The translations under genes were made by a program, and so were the position numbers. Below are positions 1 to 12,400 of a DNA stretch of 64,000 nt, one piece after another. Each line of letters starts with the position of its first letter. Position 1 is the first letter of the stretch. Origin of the DNA: Anastatus disparis (lineage: Eukaryota; Arthropoda; Insecta; Hymenoptera; Eupelmidae). The notes under the pieces were generated by a model that was not told the origin of the DNA, ran no database searches, and was given only the letters and a program-made list of their open reading frames with translations. Location of the stretch: positions 4,898,001-4,962,000 of the forward strand of contig JAFFSR010000221.1 of assembly GCA_017163975.1 (NCBI GenBank). The letters run 5' to 3'.

Positions 1-491
1 TTTATTCTATTATTAAAATCAATTAATCAACCAATATCAAAGTATAATTGTATTAGTTGAGAATAAAAAAAATTTAAGACACTAGACTCTAAAACTCCGA
101 AACTTAAAAATCGGAGCAATGATAAAAATTAATCATATAAATATTTTCGAATTTAAATTTTGAAGCAGTAATATGAATCTTCACGATTTTAAGCTTCAAG
201 CATATATTGAAATCTACGTTCTCGTGTAAAAAATTTGCCCTTTTTTTTTAAAAATCGTTTCTCCTCATTTCGAGCTTATCAGCATCTCTTTTATCCCCTC
301 TCCCTCTCTCTCTATTTGCGTCTCTCTTTTTCTCAAATTGATGAGACATTCGCAAAAAATCGTCGCGAAGCGTCAGTTGGGGAAGCACTTGCATTAATTA
401 GCCACGGGCATAAGTTGATGTGCTTTGCTGTTTTGCAAATAGCATCGCCATGATCGTCCGTCTCTATATATATATTTCTTTTTTCTCCTTC

Positions 492-496
<5 letters not shown>

Positions 497-562
<66 letters not shown>
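497..562. repeat. (TA)n microsatellite
   Basis: About 33 uninterrupted TA dinucleotides, the longest simple repeat in the window. Confidence 0.97.
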
Positions 563-569
<7 letters not shown>

Positions 570-899
570 ATATGTGTGAGAGTGAGTGCGTGATACACGT
601 GTGTATAGATATACGTATGTTTGTATGCGATGCCTTTGCCTCCCCCTGTTTCCATTAGCCGGGCTCTTGCCTTCCCTCCTTTTCGTCTGTACCTTCTCTC
701 CCCCTGGAACTAACTCCCTCTCCCTCTCTTACTTCGCCTTATAGCCGTTGCTTATATGTATGTCCCCCTCTTGCTATGTAGTATTGCACACACACACATA
801 CATTAGCTTCAGGGCCCGAACAAACGAACTACGTATACATACGCGAGGAGAGGCGACCGTCCGCTGAACTGCCTTGCCGTTTTATATACACCTCACCAC

Positions 900-1200
900 T
901 ATTATATCCGCCACTACTGTTCTTCTTTCTTTTCCTTCTCTTTCTCTTTCTCTATCTCGCATACTCCTCTCTGCTCTCTTTTATACTTCCAGTACACGCG
1001 CTCGCGCCTCAAGTGTACACGCGTGGCCAAGAACCTATATACACTTGGATGCCCCCGATCGCTTCCGAACTACATTTACTTTAGCTCTTCTCTTCTTTTA
1101 AATTCTCTCCTCAATGCTTAAACTACTATTTCTCTTTCTTTCTTTTCCTTATTCTTCTTTTTTTTTCATTCTCTTTCTCTCTCTCTCTCTCTCTTGTCTT
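900..1200. repeat. CT-rich low-complexity block in intron
   Basis: Runs of TCTTTC and a CTCTCT tract near 1171-1194 around a CpG-containing core (960-1080). It stands out from the AT-rich flanks and recalls other CT/GA blocks in the same gene's introns. GAGAG motifs are binding sites for GAGA-type factors in insects, but no function can be shown here. Confidence 0.5.
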
Positions 1201-3230
1201 TTTTCTCTGATTAGAAGTCGTGGCTCGAATGTGAAGTAACTTTAAGCTCACATCAATTTTTTAATTAACTGACTAAATTTGACTTATAATGATATTTTCT
1301 AATAACATAAAATTATATCTTATGATTATTTGAATCTAATTATAAGCTTAAATCAAATATAATTATATAGTTTAAAATTTCATTTTATATGAAAAAATAT
1401 CCGAAATAGTCTAATTGGTGCATCTTTCTTTTCGAATTCAATCATATTTTTTAAAAATCGACTAATTTAGACGTTACTGTAAGATGAATAATGAAAATTA
1501 TTATGAAAATAATAGTATTTAATAATCAATTCCAAATTCTGACGAATCAAAATTCTATATATTAGTGTCTGAATTAATGCATTATTTCATATGTATTTAC
1601 AGATATGTTACATTTATCTTTTTTATCAAATAATCAATTTTGAACAATAATAATCATTGCATTATAAGATTATTAATTTAAATTTATGATATTTCCAACG
1701 AGCTATACATACATGATACCTTTCGTATTTGCGATAAAGATGGATACGTTATAAATTTATGATATTTAATTAAATAACTATTCAAAATTTAACTTTTATA
1801 GTATTGCTTATGATTTTCTCAATTTTTTAAAATTTTTATCAAATAACATAAAAAATGTGTAATCCAATATTTTTATCGGTTTATTTTTAGAAAAGATGAT
1901 TAAATATGATTTATACTACAATACAGCCATTACAAATCATTTTAATAATAGCAACCTAAAACATGAAAGAAAACGTTAGCTTTTTTTTTGCATTTCTTTG
2001 AGACGCATATGATATAAATAAAATGATGTATGCATTACAGACGCGCTAATGACACGCTAAACGTGACGTCGCAGGCCTATGAATTCGAAGTTGTATAGAT
2101 TCACGTTTACGTTGATATCGTGTATGCACAACTGAAATTTTGATATTTCAAAAGTAACAGGATATTCCATAAGTAAAAATTATTTTATTTTATTTTTTAT
2201 ATTAGAGTTGATTTGTCAGTTTGATAGTGAAATAAAATTGCAAAAATTAAGCATAAAACTTTCGGTACTATCAGAAAATTTTGAAATATTTTTAGTATAC
2301 AGTATCAAATATCAAAATTTGCATCGTGAAAAAAAGTTAAATGAATAATTGAGCTGTAGTACATGTTAATAAAACTAATGAAAATCGTTATAAATAAAAT
2401 CTTACAATTGCATAATTTTCGATTGTTTTAATGTTATTCCATCAGATATAAAATATTAAAAAAAAAAAAAAAAAAATTTATTTTGATTGAAAGAGGCGGC
2501 GGTTAAATTGCAAATAAAAATAAATCACATCTGATATTTATGTTACATAATGAGTATCTTTTTATAGAGCACCAGTTTTGTGTACGAGGTATATATGGCG
2601 CACTTTCAAAATCTGAAATAGCGACAAATTTTGCTCGCCTAATTTTTTATTTTCAAAGTTCAAATCAAATTGGAACGTAATTAATTATTAATCAAACGGC
2701 TTGGATACGGTTAATTGTCAAGTTTTGCTGTACAATGCAATTTTCAAATATTTGATTTTTTCATTACAATAATGTACAATCGAAGGTGAATTTATCTTGG
2801 TATTACACATTTTAAAATCAAGTATATATTCATTAATTAATATTATCTGTTAATATTAATATTGTATGTAGCTTATATTTAACATAATAAAACATGATGG
2901 TATTTGTATTAAACTCAATGTTTAAAAAAAAAACATTTTAAATTATAATAATTCTGTATTCAAAGTATTGAAGTTATTAAAAATGACTTTCTTATTTTCG
3001 AGCAATTGTTTTTCTATTTAATAAAATAATTAGGGAGAAACGGTGAGTTATTACCCGGGACAAGCTGCTTTCCGGTTAGTTGTACTTGGATGTTTTGTCG
3101 TACGGTAGATAATTAATGATAATTTATTTATTTTCCATGTATGGACACATTCATCCATTTATATATTTTTGATTTAAGCAATTAGTTTTTGACATGATAT
3201 TCAACGAAGGTGTCAATCCATGATAGAGTC

Positions 3231-3315
3231 GATGAAAAAGTGACCGGACCGAGGATCGAGCTCGCGGCAACGAGTTAACGAGCCTCTGAGCCTTAGCCGA
3301 CTTGGCCATCGAACT
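3231..3315 (-). mobile_element. tRNA-derived SINE-like fragment, distinct family
   Basis: Read on the minus strand it has an A-box-like motif TGGCCAAGTCGGCTAAGG followed about 35 nt later by a B-box-like GAGCTCGATCCTC. A GTTAAC motif lies where the anticodon loop would be. It does not match the recurring SINE family found elsewhere in the window. It could be a degenerate tRNA pseudogene instead. Confidence 0.45.
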
Positions 3316-6300
3316 CAACAATCAATGCCATTAATTGCTTAAAAATATTTGAATACTGTTAATATTTGAGAGTCCGAATCTCGTTTTACATTACTGATCC
3401 ATTTTCATTGAGATTGCGTTAAAGTCTAGTTTTTTATTGCTTTGCATCAAACGTTAATTAAAATGTCGTTGGAACATTGGTCGTGCGTAAAGGAAGAAAT
3501 TTTTAGATTTTTGTAATGAAAATTGTTTACGGCCATTCTTATATAAATCTAGTTTGATTTTTATCTAAAGTGAATGGCCATCAAAATTGTACTTCCAAAT
3601 ATTTATTTAGCGATAGCGATATATTTTCATCTGTTTATTCTAAATATAAAGTTTATTATTTTAGGATAAATATAGGATATCTAATGTTTTTTTTTGTAAA
3701 CATTTTAAAATTAGCTCAGGTTATATTTTTTTGTTCAATTTTTCTATACAAATATAGGATATCTAAAAATTCAATTATATTCATCAGATATACTTTTGAT
3801 TAAATATTAAAATGAATTTGTAATTAGATGCTAATCAAATACTTTTAAATAAGAAAAAGAGCAGCAATATGAAAAACAACGTCCGTCTAAAAAATTTTTG
3901 AGCCTCAAAAACGTTAAGGCATGAAAAAATTAAACGCTCGTCGCCATGGACCATCATTAAAAATACGCGTACCAAAATAACAAGGCGCAATATAATTTTA
4001 TATAAAAACCGGTAATTTCGTCGGACGGCAATTTTTGTTTCTTTTTTTTTTTCTTTTTCAATGAAAACATCAAAATACGCGTATCATATTTATATACACA
4101 TGCCTACATTCTCGTTGTTTCGTTTGCTCGTTCGTCTAACGGATTTCGCGTGTACACGCGTAGATATATGTATATGTACGGGGCTTTGGAAGAAAACGGA
4201 AGAAGAGAGAATGAGCAAGAGGAAAAGAGAGACGTATATATAGAAAGAAGACGAGAGGGAGGAAAGCTGAAGTAATAAAATGTCGACGAAGATAGAAAGA
4301 GAAAAAGATCGGGAAAAAAGAGCGCTTGATAAAGGAGAGGTAGAATATTAGTAACTAGCGTCTATAGTAGCTGCTCTTTCTCTCGAAGAGAAAAAAATAG
4401 TGCGCATAATTTTAGATGGATTCATCAGGCGCGTAATTGATACATACAACTCGCTATGAGTTTTTAATTATTCTATTGTCTTGGATTTGTTTTTTGCGTT
4501 ACGTTACCAAGCGGAGGATGTTATTTGTGACATATAAGTTCAATCGAAAGGAATGCATTAATTTTCAACAATGTGGGCGTGTATCAATGTGTAAGCACCG
4601 TTAAGTTAAGAAAAAAAAGTTAAACAATTGAAAAAAATTTTTTCCTTTCATAATGTTTCTTTGAAAATATTAAAATAAGTTGATTTTTTTAACAGCACTA
4701 ATTATAATTTTAAATTACAATTCATTGTATTATTTATTTCAATAAAATATTTGAATTCAAATTGATCTGATGAAAACTACAATGTGCTTGTAACTTAGAT
4801 TAAAATTAGCAAGAAACGTTTTTAAAGCAATCGATTATGCAAACTTTAATTCTAAATGAAATTATAAATGATATAAAAAATATAAATAAATAGGCATTGC
4901 AAATAAAACAATAAGAATATATAAAGTATTGATTTTCGTGTATTTTTATTTTTAAGTTGTACGAAGGATTTCAGTTTGATATTTGACTTTCATATATTTA
5001 ATTTTAATGCAACAGAAAAATTATTTTCTTTTATTATACTAATCAAGACATTGAACGATCTTTGTGATATTTGTCAATTATTAAATTACTTTAAATTCAC
5101 ACTTTCTATTGAAATTTGAAAATTGACGGTCAAGAATTTAGATGGCATAATGTAATTGTTGATTGTTAATTTTCTGAGTATATTTACATAACTTTTCTCA
5201 GATTTGCTGATATGTGATATAGAAAACAATTTGGAAATAAATAAATGTACATCTATTGATGATAAGCAATAAAATTTTCATTTCAATACAATAATATGTG
5301 TTTTTAAAAATTACATGCTTACAATTTATCAATTCTGTTATTTAGTTTAGAAAATTGAGTATGGTACACATGAAATACTTAAATTACTAATGATTAAACT
5401 AAATACGGCTACAATAAGTAGTCAATCGTTCTATCTAGAGCAAAGTTACTAGTTTTAAGTGGTTAACAACGATTAGAGTGTACCTACGACAAACTCTGCG
5501 CAGAACAATAATTTTTTTTACTATTTCAATAGTACTTGGTAAATTGCTACATCTTGAGGGGAAAATTTACTCTGATTAGAAATTTAAGTATTTTATTTTA
5601 CGTATAAATTACAAGTTGTGATGTATTTTTTTTGTTAAATGTGATAATAATCTGCATGATATAAAATATTAACTGAAGAATTTATATTTAAAAGAAAAAA
5701 CTATTCGTTAATACATGTTTGAAAGAAAAAAAAATTCAAAACTCTTATCTAAACTTATTAGTGATACGCGTCACCTTGCACCACAATGCACAACGTATTC
5801 TTTTTCTAAATAGATTTTCAATCGCTATAACTAGGTCATACATCTCTTCCTGCATGCGTGCCTGTCGATTCATATATACGCCGTTCGCGTGAACGAAAAA
5901 AAAAGAAGAAAAAAAAAAACGCCAGAAATGGAAAAAAAAAAAGAAAAAAAAATGAGTACACTGGTATGAACATGCACCTGCGCATTGATATCAACAGGGC
6001 GCTATCGACTCTTTTTTTTTTCCTCAATGTATCGTTTGACCTTTTTCTTTTTTTTTTTATTTTTTTTAACCACCCTGCGCCTGTGTTCGTAACGCAATTT
6101 TGTATTTTTTTTTCTTTCACCTTGCACACATGACATCGTGTAACGCGCAGTTGAAGTGTCGAAACTAATAGGTATCGGTTTGTAAAAGGGCAACTAGGAG
6201 ATTCGTGTTTTGTATTATTTTCTTGCGTTTGACCTATTCCCACTTTTTTTTTTCTAATGCGAAAAAATTGACTGGAAACAAATACTTGGAAATGTTTTTG

Positions 6301-7991
6301 AATAATCTAAATTGACAAATGCTCTTGAACAAAAAGTAATTCATAAAGTTGCATTTGAATAATTATTAATTGTAATTACTTTTAAAATTATATCCATTAA
6401 CTTTGAAATTTAAACTAATTTACTGTTTTTTTTATATCTTAATTATATATAATTTAATTTAAAGGTGACATATTGAATTCTTTTTTATAATTATAAAAAT
6501 AATATTCCAAAATTATAAGGAAAATCGTGGATTAAATGTTTCGACATCGTGAGGGCTTGCAGTACAAGATCCTCTACAATATAAGATTGTCACATGTTAG
6601 CATCGCCACTATATACCATGGAAAAAAAAAATTCCCGAAAATTCTACGTAAACTTTGTAATGTCTGTCCCACGTTCTCGTGACGATTATGGGTGGTGCAT
6701 ATAAGTCTGTCCCCTTTCTCCTTCTCGGCAGACTTCCCCATCTGCCTATACATGGGTAACCTCTCTTTCTTTCCTTCGTTCTTTGCTACCCTTCGTCACG
6801 TATATGCGTGTAGACCCCGTTGCTTATGTGTCTCCCCTCTTTTTTTTTTGTCCTCCATATTCGTCCTCGTGTCCTTCGGAAATATATTCTCTTACCGTTT
6901 TTTTTCTTTTTTTTTTCACATGAATCGGTTATAAGACACAATGATTATTTCAAAGAGAATTCTGTATTTCTCTTAAAATGTGTGTGTGTGTGAGTAATGT
7001 GTGTGCGTATGTGTCTGTGTGTACACAGCACTGTATAGTCGTATGTTTTATTAAGTGAAATTTCATACTCTTCAGGAAGAGTGACACGAGAGAGTCAAGA
7101 GTTGAAATGAAGTTTATACTGTCACTATGGTGTACATAAAGCTTTATACAAATGTGCATGTAACCAAAGTCATCCGAGCGTATTAAAGTGGATAATTCGC
7201 TATGAAATCTCAAGTGCAAGTGCCTTCAGATTTAAGGTGTTATGTATACGTTTTACGTATAAACAATGAAGGATCTTTGTTTTAAATTCGTCATTATTAT
7301 CGCTCGTTGCTTTAATAAAAGAATTCGAGAAAAATAGTTAAAAGAACCCCATGCATTATTTTAACGAGTATATATTATCCTAATTTCTATCATTTTTAAT
7401 ATTTTTAATTACGACAAGGCAACGACCTCAAAAATCAGCCACTCTATGCGAGAATTAAGTTCAATCGAAAATAGAATGATATTCAGTAGTTTTAAAAGTA
7501 ATGCTAAAATAAAAACATTTATGTTAATAATTTTTTTTATACATCAACGAATAACAAGAAAGTTTTCAAAAAATCAATTTTCAATACCAAAAGTCAATTA
7601 ACTACAATAATTTTAAAGTCAAAACTTGATCAATGGTTTTTCAATGCTAGACCTAGAGAAATATATCTATACATACGTAAAAAAATTGTTGACCCTAACC
7701 TTAAAAACAAAGGTTAGAAATATTCGATAATATTTATTTTTTGATTGATTGAGTATTGGAGTCCAGCGTAGTGTTGGGGTCGTTGCCCCACTAAAACTAT
7801 TATTGTATGCAAACAATCATAGAAATAAAAATATTTAATTTACGAATAACAAATACTTCATAAAGATCGATTATTGTAATTTTCAAAACTTTTGCGTCTT
7901 AATTTCAAATTTTTGTTAATAATTTTACTTATTCGTTGTCCTTTGATTTTACGTGTATCTCGTTGAGGTATTTTCAAATGTTTATCATATA

Positions 7992-8221
7992 CCGTGAAGG
8001 ACGTAATTTCTGATCACTTAGGAGGTATTTCTGATCACATATTTACATGTAAAAAAGTAAAAGTATATTTCTTTTTCACGCAAACGAAGCATTTCTTACG
8101 CTCAATCTATTTTTTCTCATAAATTAAAAAAAAGTTTTACCTACTAAAATCTTATAGATTATGATTTATAATAAATAATGATCAGAAATTACGCCCTGAT
8201 CAGGAATTACGTCCTTTACGG
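7992..8221. mobile_element. MITE, about 230 bp, TA target duplication
   Basis: Terminal inverted repeats of about 25 bp with two mismatches (CCGTGAAGGACGTAATTTC at the left, CCGTAAAGGACGTAATTCC on the opposite strand at the right), flanked by TA on both sides. A subterminal ACGTAATTTCTGATCA-type motif is repeated inside both ends. It has no coding capacity. TA duplication and size fit a non-autonomous Tc1/mariner-type element. Confidence 0.75.
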
Positions 8222-9377
8222 TAACCCTTTTACATTCCAATATTAGAAAAAATCAACCATTAAAATTTATTTCAATATATTATTTCGTTCAAACATAGAC
8301 TATCAATCACCGTTGATTTTTGCAAAAGTCGTTTAAAATCTAATAATTATATTTTTTTTTAAATTTTGATCTAAAAAATTTTTATAAAAAGGCTAGAATA
8401 AGCAGAATCTATGAAATAAATTAGTTATCGATTTTCACGATTTATTCCGTACCATACATTTTCGAAAACACAATAATGCTTTGCTCAAAATATTAAGAAA
8501 AGAAAATAAAATATTACGTTACATACCAAACATCTGTCGATGCACATAAATTGTTAGCTTTCACGTATCGTTGACAAAAACATTTACTTTGTTTCGAAAA
8601 AATACACGTTGTTATTATTGATTATTGTGTCAAAAAAAGAACTTTCTCTTTCTGCGTATTGTTAATTATTACAAATATATACTGAACTGTATCATTTGTT
8701 TCAAAGTTTATTAGCGTTTTCAATTTTTGTTTATTAGTAAGGTGTTCTTATTAAAAATATTCGAAAATTTTTAATTTTTTACCTTGAGACTGGTCATAGT
8801 AGTTTTTAAGAAAAAAAAGTAGAGGGTTAACGTTAAATAAACGTATTTCATTATATAGAGCGTAAAAATACATTTAAAGAAAAGTTGACTTCATTACTTC
8901 AAGAGAAAGTTTAAAAAACTTCATTGATAATTAATGTTTTCCTAGCTTGCTCAGTTTCTATTTCTATGTATCAAGCACGGTAAATAATTGAAATATAGTT
9001 GTTTTTCAAATTTCTCTTTATTTTCTAAAAAGTATAAGGGGGTAAATTTATTTTAAAAATTTAACGTTTTTCTTCGGTATTCAATATAATAATATATATA
9101 TAATAACAATAGAAATTTCGTGGGTTGGATTTGGAATTACAATGGAGATATTTACATAATTCTTGCACAAAATGTTATTGCTAGGGCTGAATAATTAAAT
9201 AAAATTCGTAAAAAAAATTTGAAAATATTCAAAATTTTCAAAAATAAAATGCAGTTTTTGAAATTTCTTAGTTCGTTAATTGTCATTACTTTTTTATGCT
9301 TCAATAATGTACCGTTATATTTAAATATGAATACATAATACAGCACTTATTTATATCCGACTGTTTTATTTTTTCAG

Positions 9378-9445
9378 ACTATGTCTATTTTGAGACATCT
9401 TCGACGTCCCCTTACCAGATCCGAAGGATAGAGGAGTTAAATAAG
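9378..9445 (+). CDS. MTA1-like exon, start of BAH domain
   Basis: A TTTTCAG acceptor precedes 68 bases encoding, after a split aspartate codon, [20 protein letters not shown] then NK, followed by the donor GTATAC. This matches the BAH N-terminus of MTA proteins almost residue for residue. It is too short to show as an open reading frame. It needs one base (G) from an upstream exon. Confidence 0.92.
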
Positions 9446-12400
9446 GTATACAAGAATATAACTAGTATCATATGTATTTATCATGAATCGCACATATTTT
9501 TATTTAAATAATTCTGCTTTATAATTAATATTAAGAAAACCATTGTTAATTGTTATCGTTAAAAAGAAAATTCGAAAATATAGTAAAATTTTCAATTTTC
9601 AATAAAATAAAAAATTTATTAGTGATTATAAAAGTTTTGAAAGCTGTCAAAATAAAATTTTTGCTATCCTATTTTATTCTATTGTCAATAACTACATGTG
9701 TTTTTATCAAAATGATTTTCCATTTAGTATTAAAAGTATTTTTGTGTTAGTAATAAAACATTTTTATTTTTGTAAATTTACAACGTTATACATTTTATTT
9801 CCATTTTTATGTTTCTGCACGGCGTATGACAAGTTTATGAAAAAAAATTGTAATTTTTTTTTTAACATCTTACAATCTATTGTAGAGTGTTGTAATATTG
9901 ATTTTTACAATTTTCGAATAAAATAGTTGTCGAGAAATTACTAACACGTTACACTTTAACTATTTTTATTATTTGTTTAAAAATTATCTAAAATTATTCA
10001 TTAAAATATCGGTTACAAAGAAACTAAATTAAAATGTACTTTACACTAAGAAGTTCTAAATAATCACGCCCGCCCAGTTGATTGCATTAAATTAATTATT
10101 GATTTTCTAAATAATTTACAAATAATGGATTTTTTATTTAACTTTAGTTTTCACGTTTAATATAAATCATTCACTATCTTATATAAATTTCTAAGAACTT
10201 TTATAATACGGTTCCGGTCAATTAAGTTTTCGGAGAATTGGAACGCATGAGAAAGTAAATTGCTAATAATATTTCTTATTCTTTAGCGCAAACTACGTGC
10301 AAATGCAAAAATTTCCGTTTTACCTTTTTGTCATTTCAGTCGCATGGTTATTAATTTTTCATTTGTGATAATTATGGTTTTAGCGCGAAAGTTAACTAAA
10401 AGAAAGAATAAGCCAAACCTTACGCTGCATACAAATGCAAGTCAATGGAAAAAATAAATAAATAAAAAAAAAAAAGACACAGTTGCAATTAGCATACGGT
10501 AATTAGTAAACTGGAAAACTAAGTCTCGTTACGCAGCTCTCTCGAATTTCACGTAAGTCCGTTGATTTTTCTGCCGTCAAACTAAAACTTTAAATTCAGC
10601 TCTGCGTTTATACTATCGAACGTAAAATTACAGAGTCGTTTATGTATGCGCAAGCATTGAACAAGAAGATAAATAAAAAAAATATCTAGGTACACACGCT
10701 CAGGATGAAGAGCGTGCGTGTATAAACATAAAGCCGCTGCATTGCTCATTTTAAAACTTAAATTTTAACGAGGACGCAAATTCTTCTTCTCTCTATATAC
10801 CGCTGTAACATTGCTTATAGCGAAGAAATGCTCTTTGCAAAGAGTTAATTACGAGGCAGAAAGATCAAAGTAGAGCGGGTGGTTGACGTTTATATTTTTT
10901 AACTTTCTTTTATTTTGCCCATCTAATGAGTTGGTACAGTATAGTATAATATCGTTGCTGTTAAATCATGGGCTTATTTCTGTTTAGAAATTTATAGAAA
11001 TGGTTTTTTTTTTTACATATTTATACGAAACCACGTAATAAGCGTCAATTTCGTTGGTTACTATATGTGTACGCGCATGTGTGTATATGAACACATATAT
11101 ATTAAGGGAGGGGGAGTGCCCCCTATTTTCCATTCGCCAACTGCCCGTTCAGACAATGTACTTATATATAAATTTTAAATTTGAAATTTTTACTTCAGAA
11201 TTTCAAATTCTTTTATGTTAATTCATAAACTGAATTTCAAAATCCTAAATAACGCATTCTCAAAATTTTAATTTAAATTTTATCTAAAAAATTTCTTTAA
11301 CTATAAATATTAAATTTAAAAATCTCAACTTTATCCTTTAAATTTTGAATAATTAATGTATAACTTTTTAACTCAACATTTTCAATATTCAACATCTCTG
11401 TAGATTTTTAAATTTTTATCACTAAAATTTCGGAATTGAGTATTGGTCTCTATATCTATAGTTCTCAAAATGTAAGGTTCTTTATTATAATTTTTCAAAC
11501 TTTAAATCCTTTAATCCTCAAATTCTAAATTTTCAGATTTCATATTCGAAGCCATGACGTTTTTAATATAAAACATCTTTAATCCTATTTTTTCACTAAA
11601 TATTGAATCCTTTAATTATGAAATTTCTAATCCGGTTAAATTCTTTTGTATCAAATTCTTATATTTTATTTCAAATTATTAAATTCTAAATTTATCTAAA
11701 TATTGTATTTCATATTGAAGTTGTTGAAATCTGAAATTTTGCATTACATGTCATTGAATCTTCAGTTATTAAATGTCGAGTTCTATAGAAAAAATGTCTT
11801 AAACGTTCTAAATTATATTAGATTTTCTTATTTTAAAAAATAAAATTTTTTAATTTATTTTGTAGAATTTAAATCTCAAAATTTTTAAAATCTTTTGCAC
11901 TATCTAAATATATCATTATAAAACACAAGACTGCAAAAAACATTCCGTCTTCCTTTTGCATAAATTACTGAGAGAATATTAATCTTGAATGTTGAAAGAA
12001 ATCAAAAATTTTAAAAGCTTCATATTAACTATTGTACAAAAAAAGTAAAAAATAGGCAGATATAAGATAGAGATCAACAAGAATGAGGCGAAGTTGAGCC
12101 GGTGTAACACGCGAGTGTTGGTTGTTGTGAGGCGGACATGAGGTGGAATTCGAGACTCTGTAAGAGGCTGTCACGGTAACTTGGTTTTGAGGGTTGAGTT
12201 TGTAGGTAGCGAAGGGCGGAATTTGTAACGTTAAATTAATAACGAAATTCGACTTTACTTCTGTCAATTTTTCGTCAGATGATGGAAAGTTGGTGATAAG
12301 ACAGAATTTTTTTTTTCTTATGCTCATATAGTACTGTGAGATATATATGTATACATTGTTGTGTAGTTTCTGTGTATTGCAGTCATGGAAAACTAATCGA

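Larger units (their letters stand above)
1..9377. other. Intron of the MTA1-like gene, no exon seen
   Basis: AT-rich sequence with no ORF resembling a protein. The exon at 9378 begins inside a glycine/aspartate-like codon that needs one base from an earlier exon, so this stretch is intron 1 or part of it. I looked for an upstream exon encoding the family's N-terminus before the DYVYFE motif and found none, so the start codon is probably left of the window. The stretch holds a long TA microsatellite, pyrimidine-rich blocks (about 280-340, 900-1200, 6690-6930), a purine/poly-A block (5870-5960), one tRNA-like fragment and one MITE, each listed separately. Confidence 0.7.

Noticed and set aside
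464..655. Minus-strand frame reading a long Tyr-Ile run
   Set aside because: It is the translation of the TA microsatellite.
7417..7795. Possible MITE with GGCAACGACC and its mirror
   Set aside because: The inverted match is only about 12 bases over 370 bases, with no target duplication.
1..9377. First coding exon of MTA1-like
   Set aside because: No sequence encoding the family N-terminus with the needed phase and donor was found, so it is taken to lie upstream.
12025..12327. 100-residue minus-strand frame
   Set aside because: No recognisable family, no splice context, and it lies antisense in an MTA1-like intron just before a true exon.
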